From NCBI GenBank assembly GCA_039105265.1, contig JAPFFF010000005.1:5317501-5381500 (forward strand): a DNA stretch of 64,000 nt. Reading direction: 5' to 3'. The notes under the pieces are model-generated. The model made no database searches. It saw only the letters and a list, made by a program, of their open reading frames with translations, and was not told the origin of the DNA. A program made the position numbers and the translations under genes. Each line of letters starts with the position of its first letter. Within the stretch, counting starts at the first letter, position 1. This stretch comes from Tritrichomonas musculus. Lineage: Eukaryota > Parabasalia > Tritrichomonadida > Tritrichomonadidae. Below, one piece after another: positions 1 to 10,223 of this stretch.

Positions 1-2407
1 AAATTGTATCTGTCTGGGTATAAGCCATCATTTGCTGTAATATTGGCATTCCTCCAATTGGTTCTAATTTTGTAGAAGATTGAGACTGTGTTTGAATAAA
101 CCAGCCATATGGAACGCCATATTTGATATTGAAGTTATTCAAAGGCATGGATCCCAAATTGAAAATTGATGCACGAATCGCAATTTGCTTCTGGTTCTGA
201 GGATTTTTTCTTATTTCAAAATAAATGACATAATCGGGGGTTCTTAAACCTTCAACCGCACCAGGTGGTGGTTTAATCTTTTCAGCACTTGATTGTTCCT
301 TTTGTGTCAAATCAATTGGACCATTCTGTTCAATTGCTCCAGAATTATTAGTGCCAGTAACACCACTGATGGAATTAGTTGCAACTGTAGATATTGAATT
401 ATGAGAAGATATTGTAGATGCTCCAGTTGAATCCAAGCCAGATGAAGAAGGAGGAACTAATGAAAGGATATCATCAACAGCACTTGTATTGTTAGTAGCA
501 GATGTTGCGTTATTCTGTTGTTCGTTTTGCGAAGGAGCATCGAGAATTAATAATAAATCATCTTCATCATCGTCGTTTTTGTTTGTATTTGCTTTGTTGT
601 TTGAGTATGCATTTAAATTTGTAATTGAATTGGATTTGAAATTAGTAACTGAAGATGAAGCTGACATTGAATTATCGTTTGGTTCGTTAGATGAAAGAAT
701 ATCTTCACAAACATCATTCATCTCAACAATTGCACTTATTTCTCCGGCTCTTTGTTGAACATCAAGATTTGAGTTTGTCATCAACGGTTTCAAAAGTTCA
801 ACTAACTCTTGTTTCTTACTGAAACGAACTGCTAGTTTTCCAAGAGCTGTGATTATGTAGCCTTTTGTAGCAGGAGTAGTTTGTGGCATTAAAAGAACAC
901 GCGATAAGCTATCAAAACCTCCACCATTTTCATCATCCCTAATCATGTATTCACCAAGAACCCATGCAGTGACTTGCATTAATGCTTGATCATCGCTGAA
1001 ATTTAGCATTGAAGCACCAAGTTGATGAACTGCATGTTGTTGAAGTTCAGGAGTTCGAGAGATGAGACGACAAAAATTGGTTATAATGTCATTTCCGACA
1101 TAATTTCCATTATCAATGAGAATTCTATGAACCATGTCAAATGTCCACATGGAATTTGGCGAGAATCTTTGAATGGCAGTAAAAATTTTGCCAACAAGTT
1201 CGACACGAAATTCGCTATCTGCAAGCTTGACATAATCTAAAACTTCTGGAACAAGAGATTCGACGTTCTTTTCGTCGACAAGAGCTGAAACCACATCAAG
1301 TGCGCGACGACGAATTGAGCTGTCACGATGAGAAAGGCACTTGACAACTTGAGTTTTGTATCTTTGAAGAGCGATCGTATCAACGGAAGTACGGCCAACA
1401 ATTTCTCGACCTGAATATAAAATGCGTGAATACACTGAAAGAGCTGAATAAAGTACATTGGCCTCTTTGAATTGAAACAAACGGCCGATCTGTGAAAATG
1501 CGAGACCTCGAAGAGAAGGTTTTTTAGCTGTTAGAACTATAGTATCGACGGCTTGGAACAATAAAGATCGCCCGCTGTTTCGCCGAATATCAACGCCAGT
1601 TGTTATAGATTCAAGAACATCATCTAATTCATCACTAGGTCGATTTAAAATTCCAAGTATCTTCATTAAACGAAACTGGAGGAAAGGATCATTGAAAACT
1701 GTAAATTGAAACTCACGAGATGCTTTTGATTGATTCAATTGGCGTAATATTTTAGTAAAAGCAGGAACGTAGCGAAGCCAAGCGGATTTCATGCTAGGTT
1801 TGGCTTGAATAATATTGTCCATTAAATTAATTGCGGCTATTACAACGCCATGTGAACCATTTTTTAATAACTTATTGACAATTGGCTTAAATGTATCAGC
1901 AACGTCTGGAACTCTTTGAACAATTCTACAGGCAGCCATTGCACTACGTTTCATTACCAAAGAGCTCGGTGATTCAGAAAGTCGAATAATATGAGACGTC
2001 ACTGCTTGGCATAATTCAACAGAGCCCATATTTGCAATAAAGCTTAAAGCGAGGCATTGAACATGTGGATCTTTTGATTCGAGATCTTTTGTAATTGTAT
2101 GCGTTATAAGTACGGTTAATTCTGATTGTTCATCTAAAATAACTCCTGCTGCAACATATCCGATTCTTTTGTAACTAAGCCGTTCTTGACTCATTAGGGT
2201 TATTGCTTCCATTTGACCATAACTAACATTTTCACCATAAATGCAGAGAAAAAGAAGTTTGGCAACGATTCTTGGACGCATTGTGGGATCACATTCACGA
2301 ACATAAGATCTCATGTTCGCTTGTTCACTATGGATAAGAAACTTTTCATGTTCGATTGTGTCAGCGAGACGTACTGAAGAAATGAAATCATTTAGTTCTT
2401 GAGTCAT
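1..2407 (-). CDS. AP1G1: AP-1 gamma-adaptin-like clathrin adaptor large subunit (C-terminus beyond window)
   Basis: The frame is open from an ATG at 2407 to the left edge, about 802 codons, so the stop codon lies outside. It begins MTQELNDFISSVRLADTIE and continues with the adaptin N-terminal trunk, including RPRIVAKLLFLCIYGENVSYGQ-type and SYKRIGYVAAGVILDE-type blocks that parallel the gamma-adaptin trunk (RIGYLGAMLLLDE in animals). A low-complexity Ser/Asn/Asp hinge lies around 350-750. The last about 90 visible residues (FNLGSMPLNNFNIKYGVP and after) look like a gamma-adaptin ear. The expected role is cargo and clathrin binding at the trans-Golgi or endosome as part of AP-1. The trunk order and ear argue for gamma rather than beta or delta, by family comparison from memory. 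Adaptins of this class are about 820 residues, so only a short end is missing. The upstream sequence on the coding strand reads CCATTTTTTAAATTTAATG, near an initiator motif. Confidence 0.85.
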   Translation of the reverse strand, partial: MTQELNDFISSVRLADTIEHEKFLIHSEQANMRSYVRECDPTMRPRIVAKLLFLCIYGENVSYGQMEAITLMSQERLSYKRIGYVAAGVILDEQSELTVLITHTITKDLESKDPHVQCLALSFIANMGSVELCQAVTSHIIRLSESPSSLVMKRSAMAACRIVQRVPDVADTFKPIVNKLLKNGSHGVVIAAINLMDNIIQAKPSMKSAWLRYVPAFTKILRQLNQSKASREFQFTVFNDPFLQFRLMKILGILNRPSDELDDVLESITTGVDIRRNSGRSLLFQAVDTIVLTAKKPSLRGLAFSQIGRLFQFKEANVLYSALSVYSRILYSGREIVGRTSVDTIALQRYKTQVVKCLSHRDSSIRRRALDVVSALVDEKNVESLVPEVLDYVKLADSEFRVELVGKIFTAIQRFSPNSMWTFDMVHRILIDNGNYVGNDIITNFCRLISRTPELQQHAVHQLGASMLNFSDDQALMQVTAWVLGEYMIRDDENGGGFDSLSRVLLMPQTTPATKGYIITALGKLAVRFSKKQELVELLKPLMTNSNLDVQQRAGEISAIVEMNDVCEDILSSNEPNDNSMSASSSVTNFKSNSITNLNAYSNNKANTNKNDDDEDDLLLILDAPSQNEQQNNATSATNNTSAVDDILSLVPPSSSGLDSTGASTISSHNSISTVATNSISGVTGTNNSGAIEQNGPIDLTQKEQSSAEKIKPPPGAVEGLRTPDYVIYFEIRKNPQNQKQIAIRASIFNLGSMPLNNFNIKYGVPYGWFIQTQSQSSTKLEPIGGMPILQQMMAYTQTDTI

Positions 2408-2691
2408 TAAATTTAAAAAATGGGTTACAATCAAGGTCAATTTTTTTGAAAAAATCGAAAATTGAATAGAAAATGATCGGTGTATGAATGATTTTTATTT
2501 GTTGAACCAAATAATATTTTTGTAGAAGCATGAACACAAGATTAGAATAAAGTGGCAATTTAAAAAAAGAAGCTTATCATTGCTAGAAGTAAAACAAAAG
2601 TATAAAATCATATCATATAATAAAATCATATCATATAATAAAATCTAAAAAAAAAAATCCAAATTAAAAAATAATAAAAAATCAAACTCGT

Positions 2692-3018
2692 TTAGAGAAC
2701 TTGGAAAACTGCACCATTAGCGTCTCCACCAAGAACGATTGCGCAAGCAAGACGAGCGCCAGCTGGAGCTCCATCGAGTAATTCCTTTTCGTCATCTTCA
2801 GCTTCTGGGACAGTTCCAGAAACAACCTTGACTCTGCATTTTCCGCAGGCAACGTTTCCATTGCATGTGCCAGATGCATCCATAATGCCAGCTCCTGTAA
2901 GAACTTCGAAGAGGTTTTGGTCATCTTCATATTCAACTGTCTTCTTTTCTCCACCCTTGGCAATTCCAACGATGCTTCCGAAACGTGCGAATGACTTATG
3001 AGCGAAACAAAGAGCCAT
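2692..3018 (-). CDS. fdx: hydrogenosomal [2Fe-2S] ferredoxin
   Basis: A 108-residue ferredoxin. Electron carriers of this class accept electrons from pyruvate:ferredoxin oxidoreductase and pass them to hydrogenase in the hydrogenosome; in T. vaginalis they also activate metronidazole. Cluster ligands are visible as Cys52, Cys58, Cys61 (TCNGNVACGKC) and Cys92 (RLACAI), the adrenodoxin-type C-X5-C-X2-C...C spacing. Residues 1 to about 21 (MALCFAHKSFARFGSIVG) are short, basic and hydroxylated with Arg near the end, like trichomonad hydrogenosomal presequences. An in-frame ATG at 3105 would add 29 residues, but I choose 3018 because it restores the normal length and presequence and sits 12 bases from a TCATTTTT initiator. 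The acidic EAEDDEKELLDG stretch matches the family closely. The gene is 285 bp downstream of the adaptin start on the same strand, with a MITE just upstream of it. Confidence 0.93.
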   Translation of the reverse strand: MALCFAHKSFARFGSIVGIAKGGEKKTVEYEDDQNLFEVLTGAGIMDASGTCNGNVACGKCRVKVVSGTVPEAEDDEKELLDGAPAGARLACAIVLGGDANGAVFQVL

Positions 3019-3022
3019 TTTT

Positions 3023-3031
3023 AAAAAATGA
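3023..3031 (-). promoter_or_regulatory. Inr-like core promoter of ferredoxin
   Basis: The coding strand reads TTCATTTTTTAAAAATGG just before the ferredoxin ATG. TCATTTTT fits the trichomonad initiator consensus TCA(+1)YWW. With the A as +1 the leader would be about 11 bases, which suits the very short leaders known in trichomonads. Inference from motif and position only. Confidence 0.6.
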
Positions 3032-3108
3032 ACTGAACCTATTATCTGTAAGAAAAAGTTTAGCTTGAAGTGATCAAGCCTTCTCTCAAAATTAAGAGAA
3101 ACCATTTA

Positions 3109-3393
3109 CAGTATAGTAAAAAAATATGAAATCGTCAAAAAATACTAAAAAAGTTGGAAAATACACTTTTTCAAAGAAATAAGGCCAAATTTGCTTGGCT
3201 AATTCTTTTTATCGTCATTTGAAAAAATGGATTTTCGAACTTTTTCGTAAAATTCAAAAAGCTGGAAAAGCTACTTTTTCAAATGACGATAAAACAATAT
3301 TTACTCAAAAAAATTGAGTGTTTATTATGAAAAAGCTTGTTTTCCAACTTTTTGAATAATATTTTTACGTTTTCATATTTTTTTACTATACTG
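3109..3393. mobile_element. 285-bp TA-flanked MITE upstream of ferredoxin
   Basis: The element starts CAGTATAGTAAAAAAATATG and ends with the exact inverse, CATATTTTTTTACTATACTG, and both ends abut a TA dinucleotide (3107-3108 and 3394-3395). This is the layout of a Tc1/mariner-type non-autonomous element. A second inner pair, TTTTTATCGTCATTTGAAAA and TTTTTCAAATGACGATAAAA, adds internal foldback. There is no coding potential. It ends about 90 bases upstream of the ferredoxin ATG, so it lies within or next to that gene's promoter. Confidence 0.8.
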
Positions 3394-3396
3394 TAA

Positions 3397-4690
3397 TTTT
3401 TGTTTTTTCAATTATTCGTTTCTCCACATATGCATCTATTATCACCTGATATGAAAGAAAAAGAACATATCAGGTAATAATGATAAAGGAGGTACTATAT
3501 AAATGATGTTGAAAAGGGAGATATATAATTGATATATTCAAACGAAAACCGTTAATAACTGACATTATTTTAGAAAAAAAATCAGTTACCATTTGAAAAT
3601 TTTAAAATGAATTTTTATAGCTCTAATGTCTATAATTGTTTTATGGTATCTTTTTATTTTAAAATCGAATTTTTTGAAATACGATAATTTAGCCATTCAA
3701 AAATAAAAATCATAAAATTTACTGATAAAAGTCTGTTTTCTACTTTATTTTTATATTATTATAATTTATGTTAATTATAGATAAAGTTATTTAAGCATTT
3801 ATTGTTTTATATTGATTTTTAATCATAATAAATATCAACATTATTTTTATATTTCTTCCTATCAATTCTTATATTTCAGTAAAATATATTTTTTATTTTA
3901 ACTTTTTGCAAAGAAAAAAAAAAAAAAAAGGTTAAAGTTATTAATTTTATATTGAATTTAATAATTTACATTATTTGAAATAAGAATTATTTATATTTAA
4001 TATAATAAATCTATATTGTAAAAATTTATTTTGATTAAATAAAGGATCTCAATATATTAAGATTTATTTTTTTAAAAAAATATTAGAATAATTTATTTTG
4101 AAATAACATTCAAATTTTCATTGAATTTTGTCTTTCAAAAAATATCATTAAGGGTGTAGTATGAACACTAATATCTGGATAAATAAGTAGTATATAACTA
4201 TTATATTATATATTCAATGATTATGATTTTCATAAACATAAAATATTATGTTATTAAATAAAAAACAATTTTTTATTATTGTATATTTATAAAACATTAA
4301 TTGAATTAATAATTGCTTTTTTGAATAAATAAAAAAGGAATTATTTGAAAAAAAAATTGAATTATTCATTTTTCAAATGAGAATATCTCATTAAAAATTA
4401 AATATAGAATTGTTTAAATATCCATATATCCAGATGTTATTTCAATAAAATAAAAATAGATTGTAAAAGAATCAAAATTATAATTTTCTGGAAAATGAAG
4501 ATAATATAAGCAAGATGTGATCATGCAATATTTTATTTATTTATATGAAAAAATATTATAAAATCAAATTTTTAATATATAAGTATTCCTATAAAAGTTA
4601 TCTATTATAAAAACATGTTTTTTTAAAGCGCTTTGAAATTTTGTTACAAATGAATTAAAATTGATTAATAAAAAACTTTTTTTAATATTG
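3397..4690. other. AT-rich intergenic DNA, no gene seen
   Basis: Very AT-rich sequence with long A and T runs (for example A17 near 3914) and a few weak direct repeats. No open frame with coding character, no tRNA-like fold and no clear element ends were found. Confidence 0.5.
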
Positions 4691-5065
4691 TAAGAGAAAA
4701 TGTGCTTATAAACCCACAAAAAGTTTAACTTTTTCTTTATTTATAAAGTCGTATAAACAAAATTTGAAACAAAAAAAAATATTTTCAATAGTTAAAAAAA
4801 TAATTATATTTTAATCTTTTTATGGTACATAATTTTTACCGATACTTACCGCCATCCGCGGGGTCTCGACTCGGCTTCGCCTCGCTCGACGCCCGCTAGG
4901 CGGTATGTAGTCTCGGTAAAAATTATGTAAAAATATAAAAAGATTAAAAATTAATATTTTTATACATATGAAAATATTTTTTTTTTGTTTCAATTTTGTT
5001 TATACGACTTTATAAATAAAGAAAAAGTTAAACTTTTTGTGGGTTTATAAGCACATTTTCTCTTA
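4691..5065. repeat. near-perfect 375-bp hairpin element with GC-rich core
   Basis: The left arm begins TAAGAGAAAATGTGCTTATA and the right arm ends with its inverse TATAAGCACATTTTCTCTTA. The arms pair, with small gaps, almost to the centre, where TTACCGCC near 4848 faces GGCGGTA near 4901. The unpaired centre (about 4853-4900) is strikingly GC-rich with repeated CTCG/TCG steps, unlike all surrounding DNA. A direct repeat of the form AAAAAACTTTTTTT lies on each side (about 4672 and 5070) and may be a target duplication. No ORF. Read as a foldback-type non-autonomous transposon; a structured RNA is the alternative. Confidence 0.65.
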
Positions 5066-5529
5066 TTATAAAAAACTTTTTTTAAAATAGAATAAAAAAA
5101 AAAATCTCTCTGTCAGATTAAACTTCTTTGTGAGTAAAAAGAATAATGCTGCTTTATGATTTCATTCATCAAAAATTAAATGACTACATGGATCTACAAA
5201 TAGTCCGTTAATCAAGAAAAATTGAAAAACTATGTAGTCCTTCAATATGAAAAATGAATCAATTATTCATTAAAAATTCGAATCTATGAATTTTAATAAT
5301 TAACTTGACAGAGCCATTTTTGGGATTTTGGAAATATTTATAAAAAAATGATATCAAATTTAATTTCCTTATGATAAAAACTTCATCTGATTTTTTTATA
5401 TGTATAAAACATTTCAAAGTGAATATGTGTATAGATATTTTTTAAAAAAAGTTAATATTCATATGTTCAAAACTACGATTTAAAGTCTAAAATTTTGAAA
5501 GATCATTCAATTTTCTGAACATTCGTTTA

Positions 5530-5954
5530 TTAATAAAAATTTTTATTCTAAAAGCAAGAGACTGCAAAGCTGCTAAATATGATGTTAGGCAAGATTAAAA
5601 TCAGGACAGTGAATAGGAATATGCCAATTTTTTCGCAAAACTGCTATGATTATATTAACGATGTATAAGTAGATAAATATTATGAAGGAGCAAGAGTAAT
5701 ATTTCTAAAATTGCTGAAAAAGTATTCATAAATAGCTGGAAAACCGTTGACTATTAGTTAATTGATTCGAAAATCATAATCAACGAATAGTGTAAAATCT
5801 GGCATGTAATGGAAGTCAAGTTGTTATATGCATCTATACAAATATGAACCACTGGTTTTTGTCCGTATTTTATTTTAAGTATTGTTTCAAATTTGTTGGA
5901 ATAAAGCCATGTAATATGAAATTGACCAATAATGATTAATTTTGTATCGATCAT
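5530..5954 (-). pseudogene. degenerate unidentified reading frame
   Basis: A 66-codon minus-strand frame from an ATG at 5954 (MIDTKLIIIGQFHITWLYSN) stops at a TAA near 5754. The same frame continues with protein-like composition down to about 5530, broken by three more TAA and one TAG but no frameshift that I can see. I do not recognise the product. It could be the remnant of an element-borne gene, or chance open frame in AT-rich DNA. Confidence 0.25.
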
Positions 5955-6177
5955 GATTCAAAAATATTGAAAAAATCTATTTAAAATATTTGAAAGTTTT
6001 GTCATAATCAATTCAATTTTTAAAATCATAATTTCTTATTTATAAAATTATAAAATTATTATATATTATATTTATATATTTTAAAAAATTTTTTATATAA
6101 TATAATTCGATAATTTTACTAATAAATCACTTTTTAATGAGATAAACTCATTCATACTGCACCCTTAAAATAATGTG

Positions 6178-6549
6178 TAAACTAAGTTTTTTAATTTGTC
6201 CCTTCTTATCGTCCTCTCAAATTTGAATAAAGCTAAATATTTTTTTTTAAGTTATTAAGGCATGAATACCTTCATTCATTTCAGGTCGAGGCTCCCGCTA
6301 TTACCTTAACCAATTGGGCTTAGCCCTCAAAGGCTCCCAAAGCTATTTAAAAGGTATTTTTCCTGAATAAAAAACTTTTTTATATTCTTTTTTTTTTATT
6401 TTCATCTTCTCAAAATTGAAAGATATGGTATTTTAAAAAAAATAATTTGTCCCTACTTATCGTCCTACTTTCTGAAGACTCATAGAAAATTTGAATTAAA
6501 AACTCTCAATTTTTTTGTGAATAAGGTAATAATTAAAAAACTTAGTTTA
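6178..6549. mobile_element. 372-bp MITE with 19-bp terminal inverted repeats
   Basis: The ends are TAAACTAAGTTTTTTAATT and its inverse AATTAAAAAACTTAGTTTA; the outermost TA may belong to a TA target duplication. Two internal near-copies of TTGTCCCT(T/A)CTTATCGTCCT occur at about 6197 and 6448. The centre (6285-6345) is notably GC-richer, with a small stem of the form TTGGGCTTAGCCC. There is no coding frame. Confidence 0.7.
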
Positions 6550-6552
6550 TCT

Positions 6553-7679
6553 AAAGGTAGGTCAACATAAAATATTCTATTCAATTTTAAAAAAAATAAT
6601 CCATGAATATCTTTATAAGAATTAGAGTATATTTTTAAATATAATATTTATTATCTTTTAAATAAATAAAAATAGCATTTTGAATAATTTAAAAATTAAA
6701 AAAAGATTTTATTATAGTTTTATTGATGTTTTATTTTTTAATCATTCTTTTTCTCTAAATTCACAGATTAAAAATGGAAAATATTTTACTATTATCTTTA
6801 TAAGGAAAACTATTACAAAATTTATTTTATATTATTTCGATTCCAACGCTGGATATAAAAATATTTAAGGTTTTTTAATTCATAAAATTGAATTGATATT
6901 CATCGTCTTCATGTTGATAATTGGCTTGATTTAAAAATTGAATTGATATTTCTTCGGTCAAAATTAATAAAATGGAAAAAATGCAAAATTTAGCAGATGA
7001 AATTGAGCGTTTAAAAGAAGAAAACTTGAATTTACGTAGAAAATTTTTAAGTATTATTCCACCTAATAACAAGCTATCACCTACATTCTATTCTGATTAT
7101 ATGACGATGAAATAATGCTAAATAAAAAATAAACTTATTATAAAATTATGTATTTTGAATTGAGCAATAAAGTCCGGTAAATTGAAAATCCGGGCAAGTC
7201 CGGTAAAAATAAATTGATAAAAAATCGAAACAGTCACGTAAATGATCATAATCTGCAGCATTTTAAGTAATAAATCAAAGAAATCTTTAATATTGAGCAT
7301 ATTTCCTGAAAATATAATAAAATATTAAGATATATATGATGAAATTGTTTTTCATTAATTTTTTTAACAAATTAATTATTATTTTCTACATATTTTATAT
7401 AATATAATATTGCTTATTTATAAGATTTATATTTTGTTAATTCAGAGATAAGTGCAAATGTTTTTTTTTTATTCTATTCAATTTTTACCTATTCAATTTT
7501 TAGGAAATTAATGCCCTCCGAAATAAATATTTTAAATTTTTCTTTATATGATTAAAATTATTTTTTCGTTGTCGGTGGAAAATTAATGATTTTTTATATA
7601 GAATATATGTTATAAAAACCAAGCAGTAAAATCCACTAGAAATCATTTTTCATCTATATAGGTGAGTTGACCTACCTTT
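6553..7679. repeat. possible 1.1-kb element bounded by a 14-bp inverted repeat
   Basis: AAAGGTAGGTCAAC at 6553-6566 is exactly inverted as GTTGACCTACCTTT at 7666-7679. The left copy begins four bases after the preceding MITE. The enclosed DNA holds the small zipper-like frame at 6972 and otherwise AT-rich sequence. No target duplication could be read, so the mobile origin is uncertain. Confidence 0.35.
6972..7115 (+). CDS. short leucine-zipper-like ORF (47 aa)
   Basis: An ATG-to-TAA frame too short for ordinary gene finders. Its first 30 residues (MEKMQNLADEIERLKEENLN) form a clear amphipathic heptad with Leu/Ile spacing typical of a bZIP zipper or short coiled coil, followed by LRRKFLSIIPPNN and a tail ending YSDYMTMK. 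Codon composition looks more coding-like than its surroundings. No basic DNA-binding region precedes it; the frame is closed by a TGA at 6939. It is probably the surviving 3' end of a zipper-type gene within the repeat tract, or a genuine micropeptide. Function unknown. Confidence 0.3.
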   Translation: MEKMQNLADEIERLKEENLNLRRKFLSIIPPNNKLSPTFYSDYMTMK

Positions 7680-7849
7680 GTGTATCTTTATGATTTTTAT
7701 GAATAATAGATATATATTTATTGACAGCAATTGATAACACAAATAATAATGCCAATTCGAATAGTAATTGTTCTTTCGAAGATTGGCTAATTGAATTGAT
7801 TTTCAAGTATTGTTGTAATCAAATAAATAAAAATAGGAGATTGAGCAAT

Positions 7850-8430
7850 TTAAAAATATAAAGGCATTAATAACAATTTATAAAATAAAGTATTAAAAAA
7901 TCAATGTAAATAACTAATGAGAAGAACAGGCACCTTTTAATTTTTCGGTAATCCCAACACAAAATTCATAGGAGTATTTTTCTCTTTATTATTATCCTCG
8001 CTCTGGGTTGAATTTTCTGCATTCTTCTTTTTCTCTGCGTTAAATCTCTTCTTCAAGACTCTTCTCACGAGTGCTGGCATTTCACACAGATCTGTGAATG
8101 AAAAGATGAACAATGAAGATGATGCATTTTGAGCTCTTGGGAATTCGTTAGGCTTTAAATCGACGAAATCACAAAATGAATATTTTTTAAAGTCTGCTTC
8201 TTTAAATGTTTGAAAAAGTGGAATTGGAAAACCAGTCAAACGTTCAAAACCGTCAACAAAACTAATAACTTTATCTCCACTTCCAAACGATGTGAGCATG
8301 TCATTCAAAAGTTCTCGAGTTCTTTGTAATGCTTGTGTATTTTGTGTTGTTGTTTGTGTTGTTATAGATCATAACTATGCTTGGCTTGTATCAGAATAAT
8401 ATTGAACAGGTGATGCTTATTAGATATTTT
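7850..8430 (-). pseudogene. truncated duplicate of the 3' end of the large TPR gene at 22-28 kb
   Basis: This stretch copies about 21975-22780 nearly base for base. The longest open part (7937-8308, 123 aa) matches the C-terminus of the large TPR protein but lacks an internal block of 23 residues (the SDYPFSFFLFVPVAV segment), an in-frame deletion. The terminal codons differ, so it ends LGLPKN. Beyond 8330 the copy jumps over about 200 bases of the parent, from the LQRTRELL region to the VINNNT/Ser-Phe region, and then fades near 8430 next to an A17 run. The homology includes the parent's 3' flank (TAAAGGCATTAATAACA). A DNA-level segmental duplication is more likely than a retrocopy, because the flank beyond the stop is included. 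Not expected to be functional. Confidence 0.85.
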
Positions 8431-8608
8431 TCAAAAAAAAAAAAAAAAAGGGCGTGTATCAATTGATACAATGAAGCTTTGACATGTATTTTCTATTTTT
8501 AAATAATATAACATAAAACTCTAATAAAGTGTCAAAGAAAAAGTCTTGTTACAAAACATGCAGGATTTATCTTAATGTCAAAAAAAAATTGTATGCTTAT
8601 TTGGTTAG

Positions 8609-9262
8609 ATGTTAAAATTTTTTGAAAAATCATATCACATTTATATGAAATCAAGAACGAATGATAGACTTATAATATTTATAAGGCACAATGAATTGAA
8701 GAAAGCGCCAATTACTCATCAAACACAGAATATGAGAGACAACATTAATTCTAGAATAAGATATCTCGGGAAAAAATTTTATGAAGTCAAAAAGATTTTT
8801 GAGCAAATGAACATACACAGAGATATTTTATTTCAAGTGGGAAAAGATTTGGAAAAAGAATTTCAAGACATCAAGGTTGGAATTAAACTGGCAGCGACAA
8901 GCAGGCGTATGAAAGAGGCGCTCCTATGCTGGTTTTGTGATTACTTTTATGATGAGATCATAACTCCTAATTCTCCTATTCTAATTAAATTAAAAGCTGC
9001 TCAATTACAATATGATATCAATGTTATACAAAATAAAATAAAATCATCAAGTTCAGTCAATACAAGTCCGAAAACAAAAGTTGCTGATACAGGAAAATTG
9101 CGAAAAAAGCAAAAAAAATCTGAAAAAAGAAATTCATTTGCACTTCAACTGAAAGCCAATGAAGAAATAGACAATTTCAATTTCTCTAACATTTATAATG
9201 ATAATAGTGATGAAGAAAACAGCAGTGTATCAGAAAATTTTGTTTATAATTTCAACTTCTAA
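8609..9262 (+). CDS. hypothetical protein, 217 aa
   Basis: Not recognised. The frame starts at ATG 8609. Residues about 40-145 are helical and charged (LGKKFYEVKKIFEQMNIHRD, KEFQDIKVGIKLAATSRRMK) with Leu/Ile spacing suggestive of a helical bundle. Residues 146-190 are Ser/Lys-rich (KLRKKQKKSEKRN) and could hold a nuclear localisation signal. The C-terminus is acidic and Asn-rich (NDNSDEENSSVSEN). No signal peptide or membrane helix. The non-repetitive coding character over 650 bases in AT-rich DNA supports a real gene. The next gene on this strand is about 960 bp downstream. An alternative start at the second Met (residue 13) is possible. Confidence 0.6.
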   Translation: MLKFFEKSYHIYMKSRTNDRLIIFIRHNELKKAPITHQTQNMRDNINSRIRYLGKKFYEVKKIFEQMNIHRDILFQVGKDLEKEFQDIKVGIKLAATSRRMKEALLCWFCDYFYDEIITPNSPILIKLKAAQLQYDINVIQNKIKSSSSVNTSPKTKVADTGKLRKKQKKSEKRNSFALQLKANEEIDNFNFSNIYNDNSDEENSSVSENFVYNFNF

Positions 9263-10207
9263 TAATTATTATCATTCCATTTCTATCTTTTCTTTTCTTA
9301 ATAAACCTTACTTATTTTAATCAATTTGGTATTATATGTTATAAATATGAGGAAAGTCTAAGGCTATAGCCATTTGTTAAGAAGTGCAGCTGCAATTCTT
9401 CTCAATTTTCACAAACAATATAGATACACAACTTGCAGATTTGATAATCTCATCAATATAAATGCTTTTCAAATCATTGAATGATAAATTTATAACTCAA
9501 AATGGTAATAAATTGAATAAAATGTTTATTTTTTGTATTGCAAAGATAGTATTTGGTTTGAAAAAGCGTAAACCAACCATCAATTTATCACAAAATCAAA
9601 TGTAAAATGGAAATTTCTGTGTTTATATGGCTAAATAAAGCATTATTATAATAAATTAAGATGGAAAACGTTATTATTTATTTATCCGTTTTTGATCTTC
9701 TTTCGATTAACGAACAATGCATTGCATAAGAAAACAAATTAGAGACACAAGTAAATATTACTTAAAAATCTTCATGAAAAGTAAAGGTCAATATTTGAGC
9801 TTGAATATTTATCTCTTTGGTTTTTGAGATTACTCTGAATTTTTATCAAAAATAGCAATTTAAATAAAAATGATTTTTTTTTAATATTAATCATTGTTAT
9901 AATCAATATAAAGCTATGTCAAATTATGCAGCAAATATTGGATAATTCAAAAACTTGTGATAAATTTATGTAGTATTAACAAAAGTGTTCCAACCCACTA
10001 AATATAAATTTGAGATACTCAATAAATTTGAATGAAATTGAAAGGTTTACATTTGTAAAATAATATTTTGAATGATTTCAGAAGGATTTTGTAAAAAATA
10101 ATAGTTCTCTCGTGTTTTTTGTTTATTAATATCTATAAAATCGCATGACAAATTTTTTTCTTTTTTTATATTTTTTTCTGATAAAAGAAAGGCCAAAAAT
10201 TTAGCAA
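9263..10207. other. intergenic DNA, nothing recognised
   Basis: About 0.95 kb of AT-rich sequence between the 217-aa gene and the BspA-like gene. No open frame of note, no inverted-repeat ends and no RNA gene were found. Its right end carries the core promoter of the BspA-like gene. Confidence 0.5.
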
Positions 10208-10221
10208 TCACTTCACTTTTT
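10208..10221 (+). promoter_or_regulatory. tandem Inr-like motifs of the BspA-like gene
   Basis: TCACTTCACTTTTT carries two overlapping TCACTT motifs ending two bases before the ATG at 10224. Both fit TCA(+1)YWW and would give leaders of about 9 or 14 bases. Confidence 0.6.
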
Positions 10222-10223
10222 AT

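Noticed and set aside
2692-3105. 137-aa ferredoxin starting at 3105
   Set aside because: The extra 29 residues lack presequence character and the initiator motif lies downstream of that ATG.
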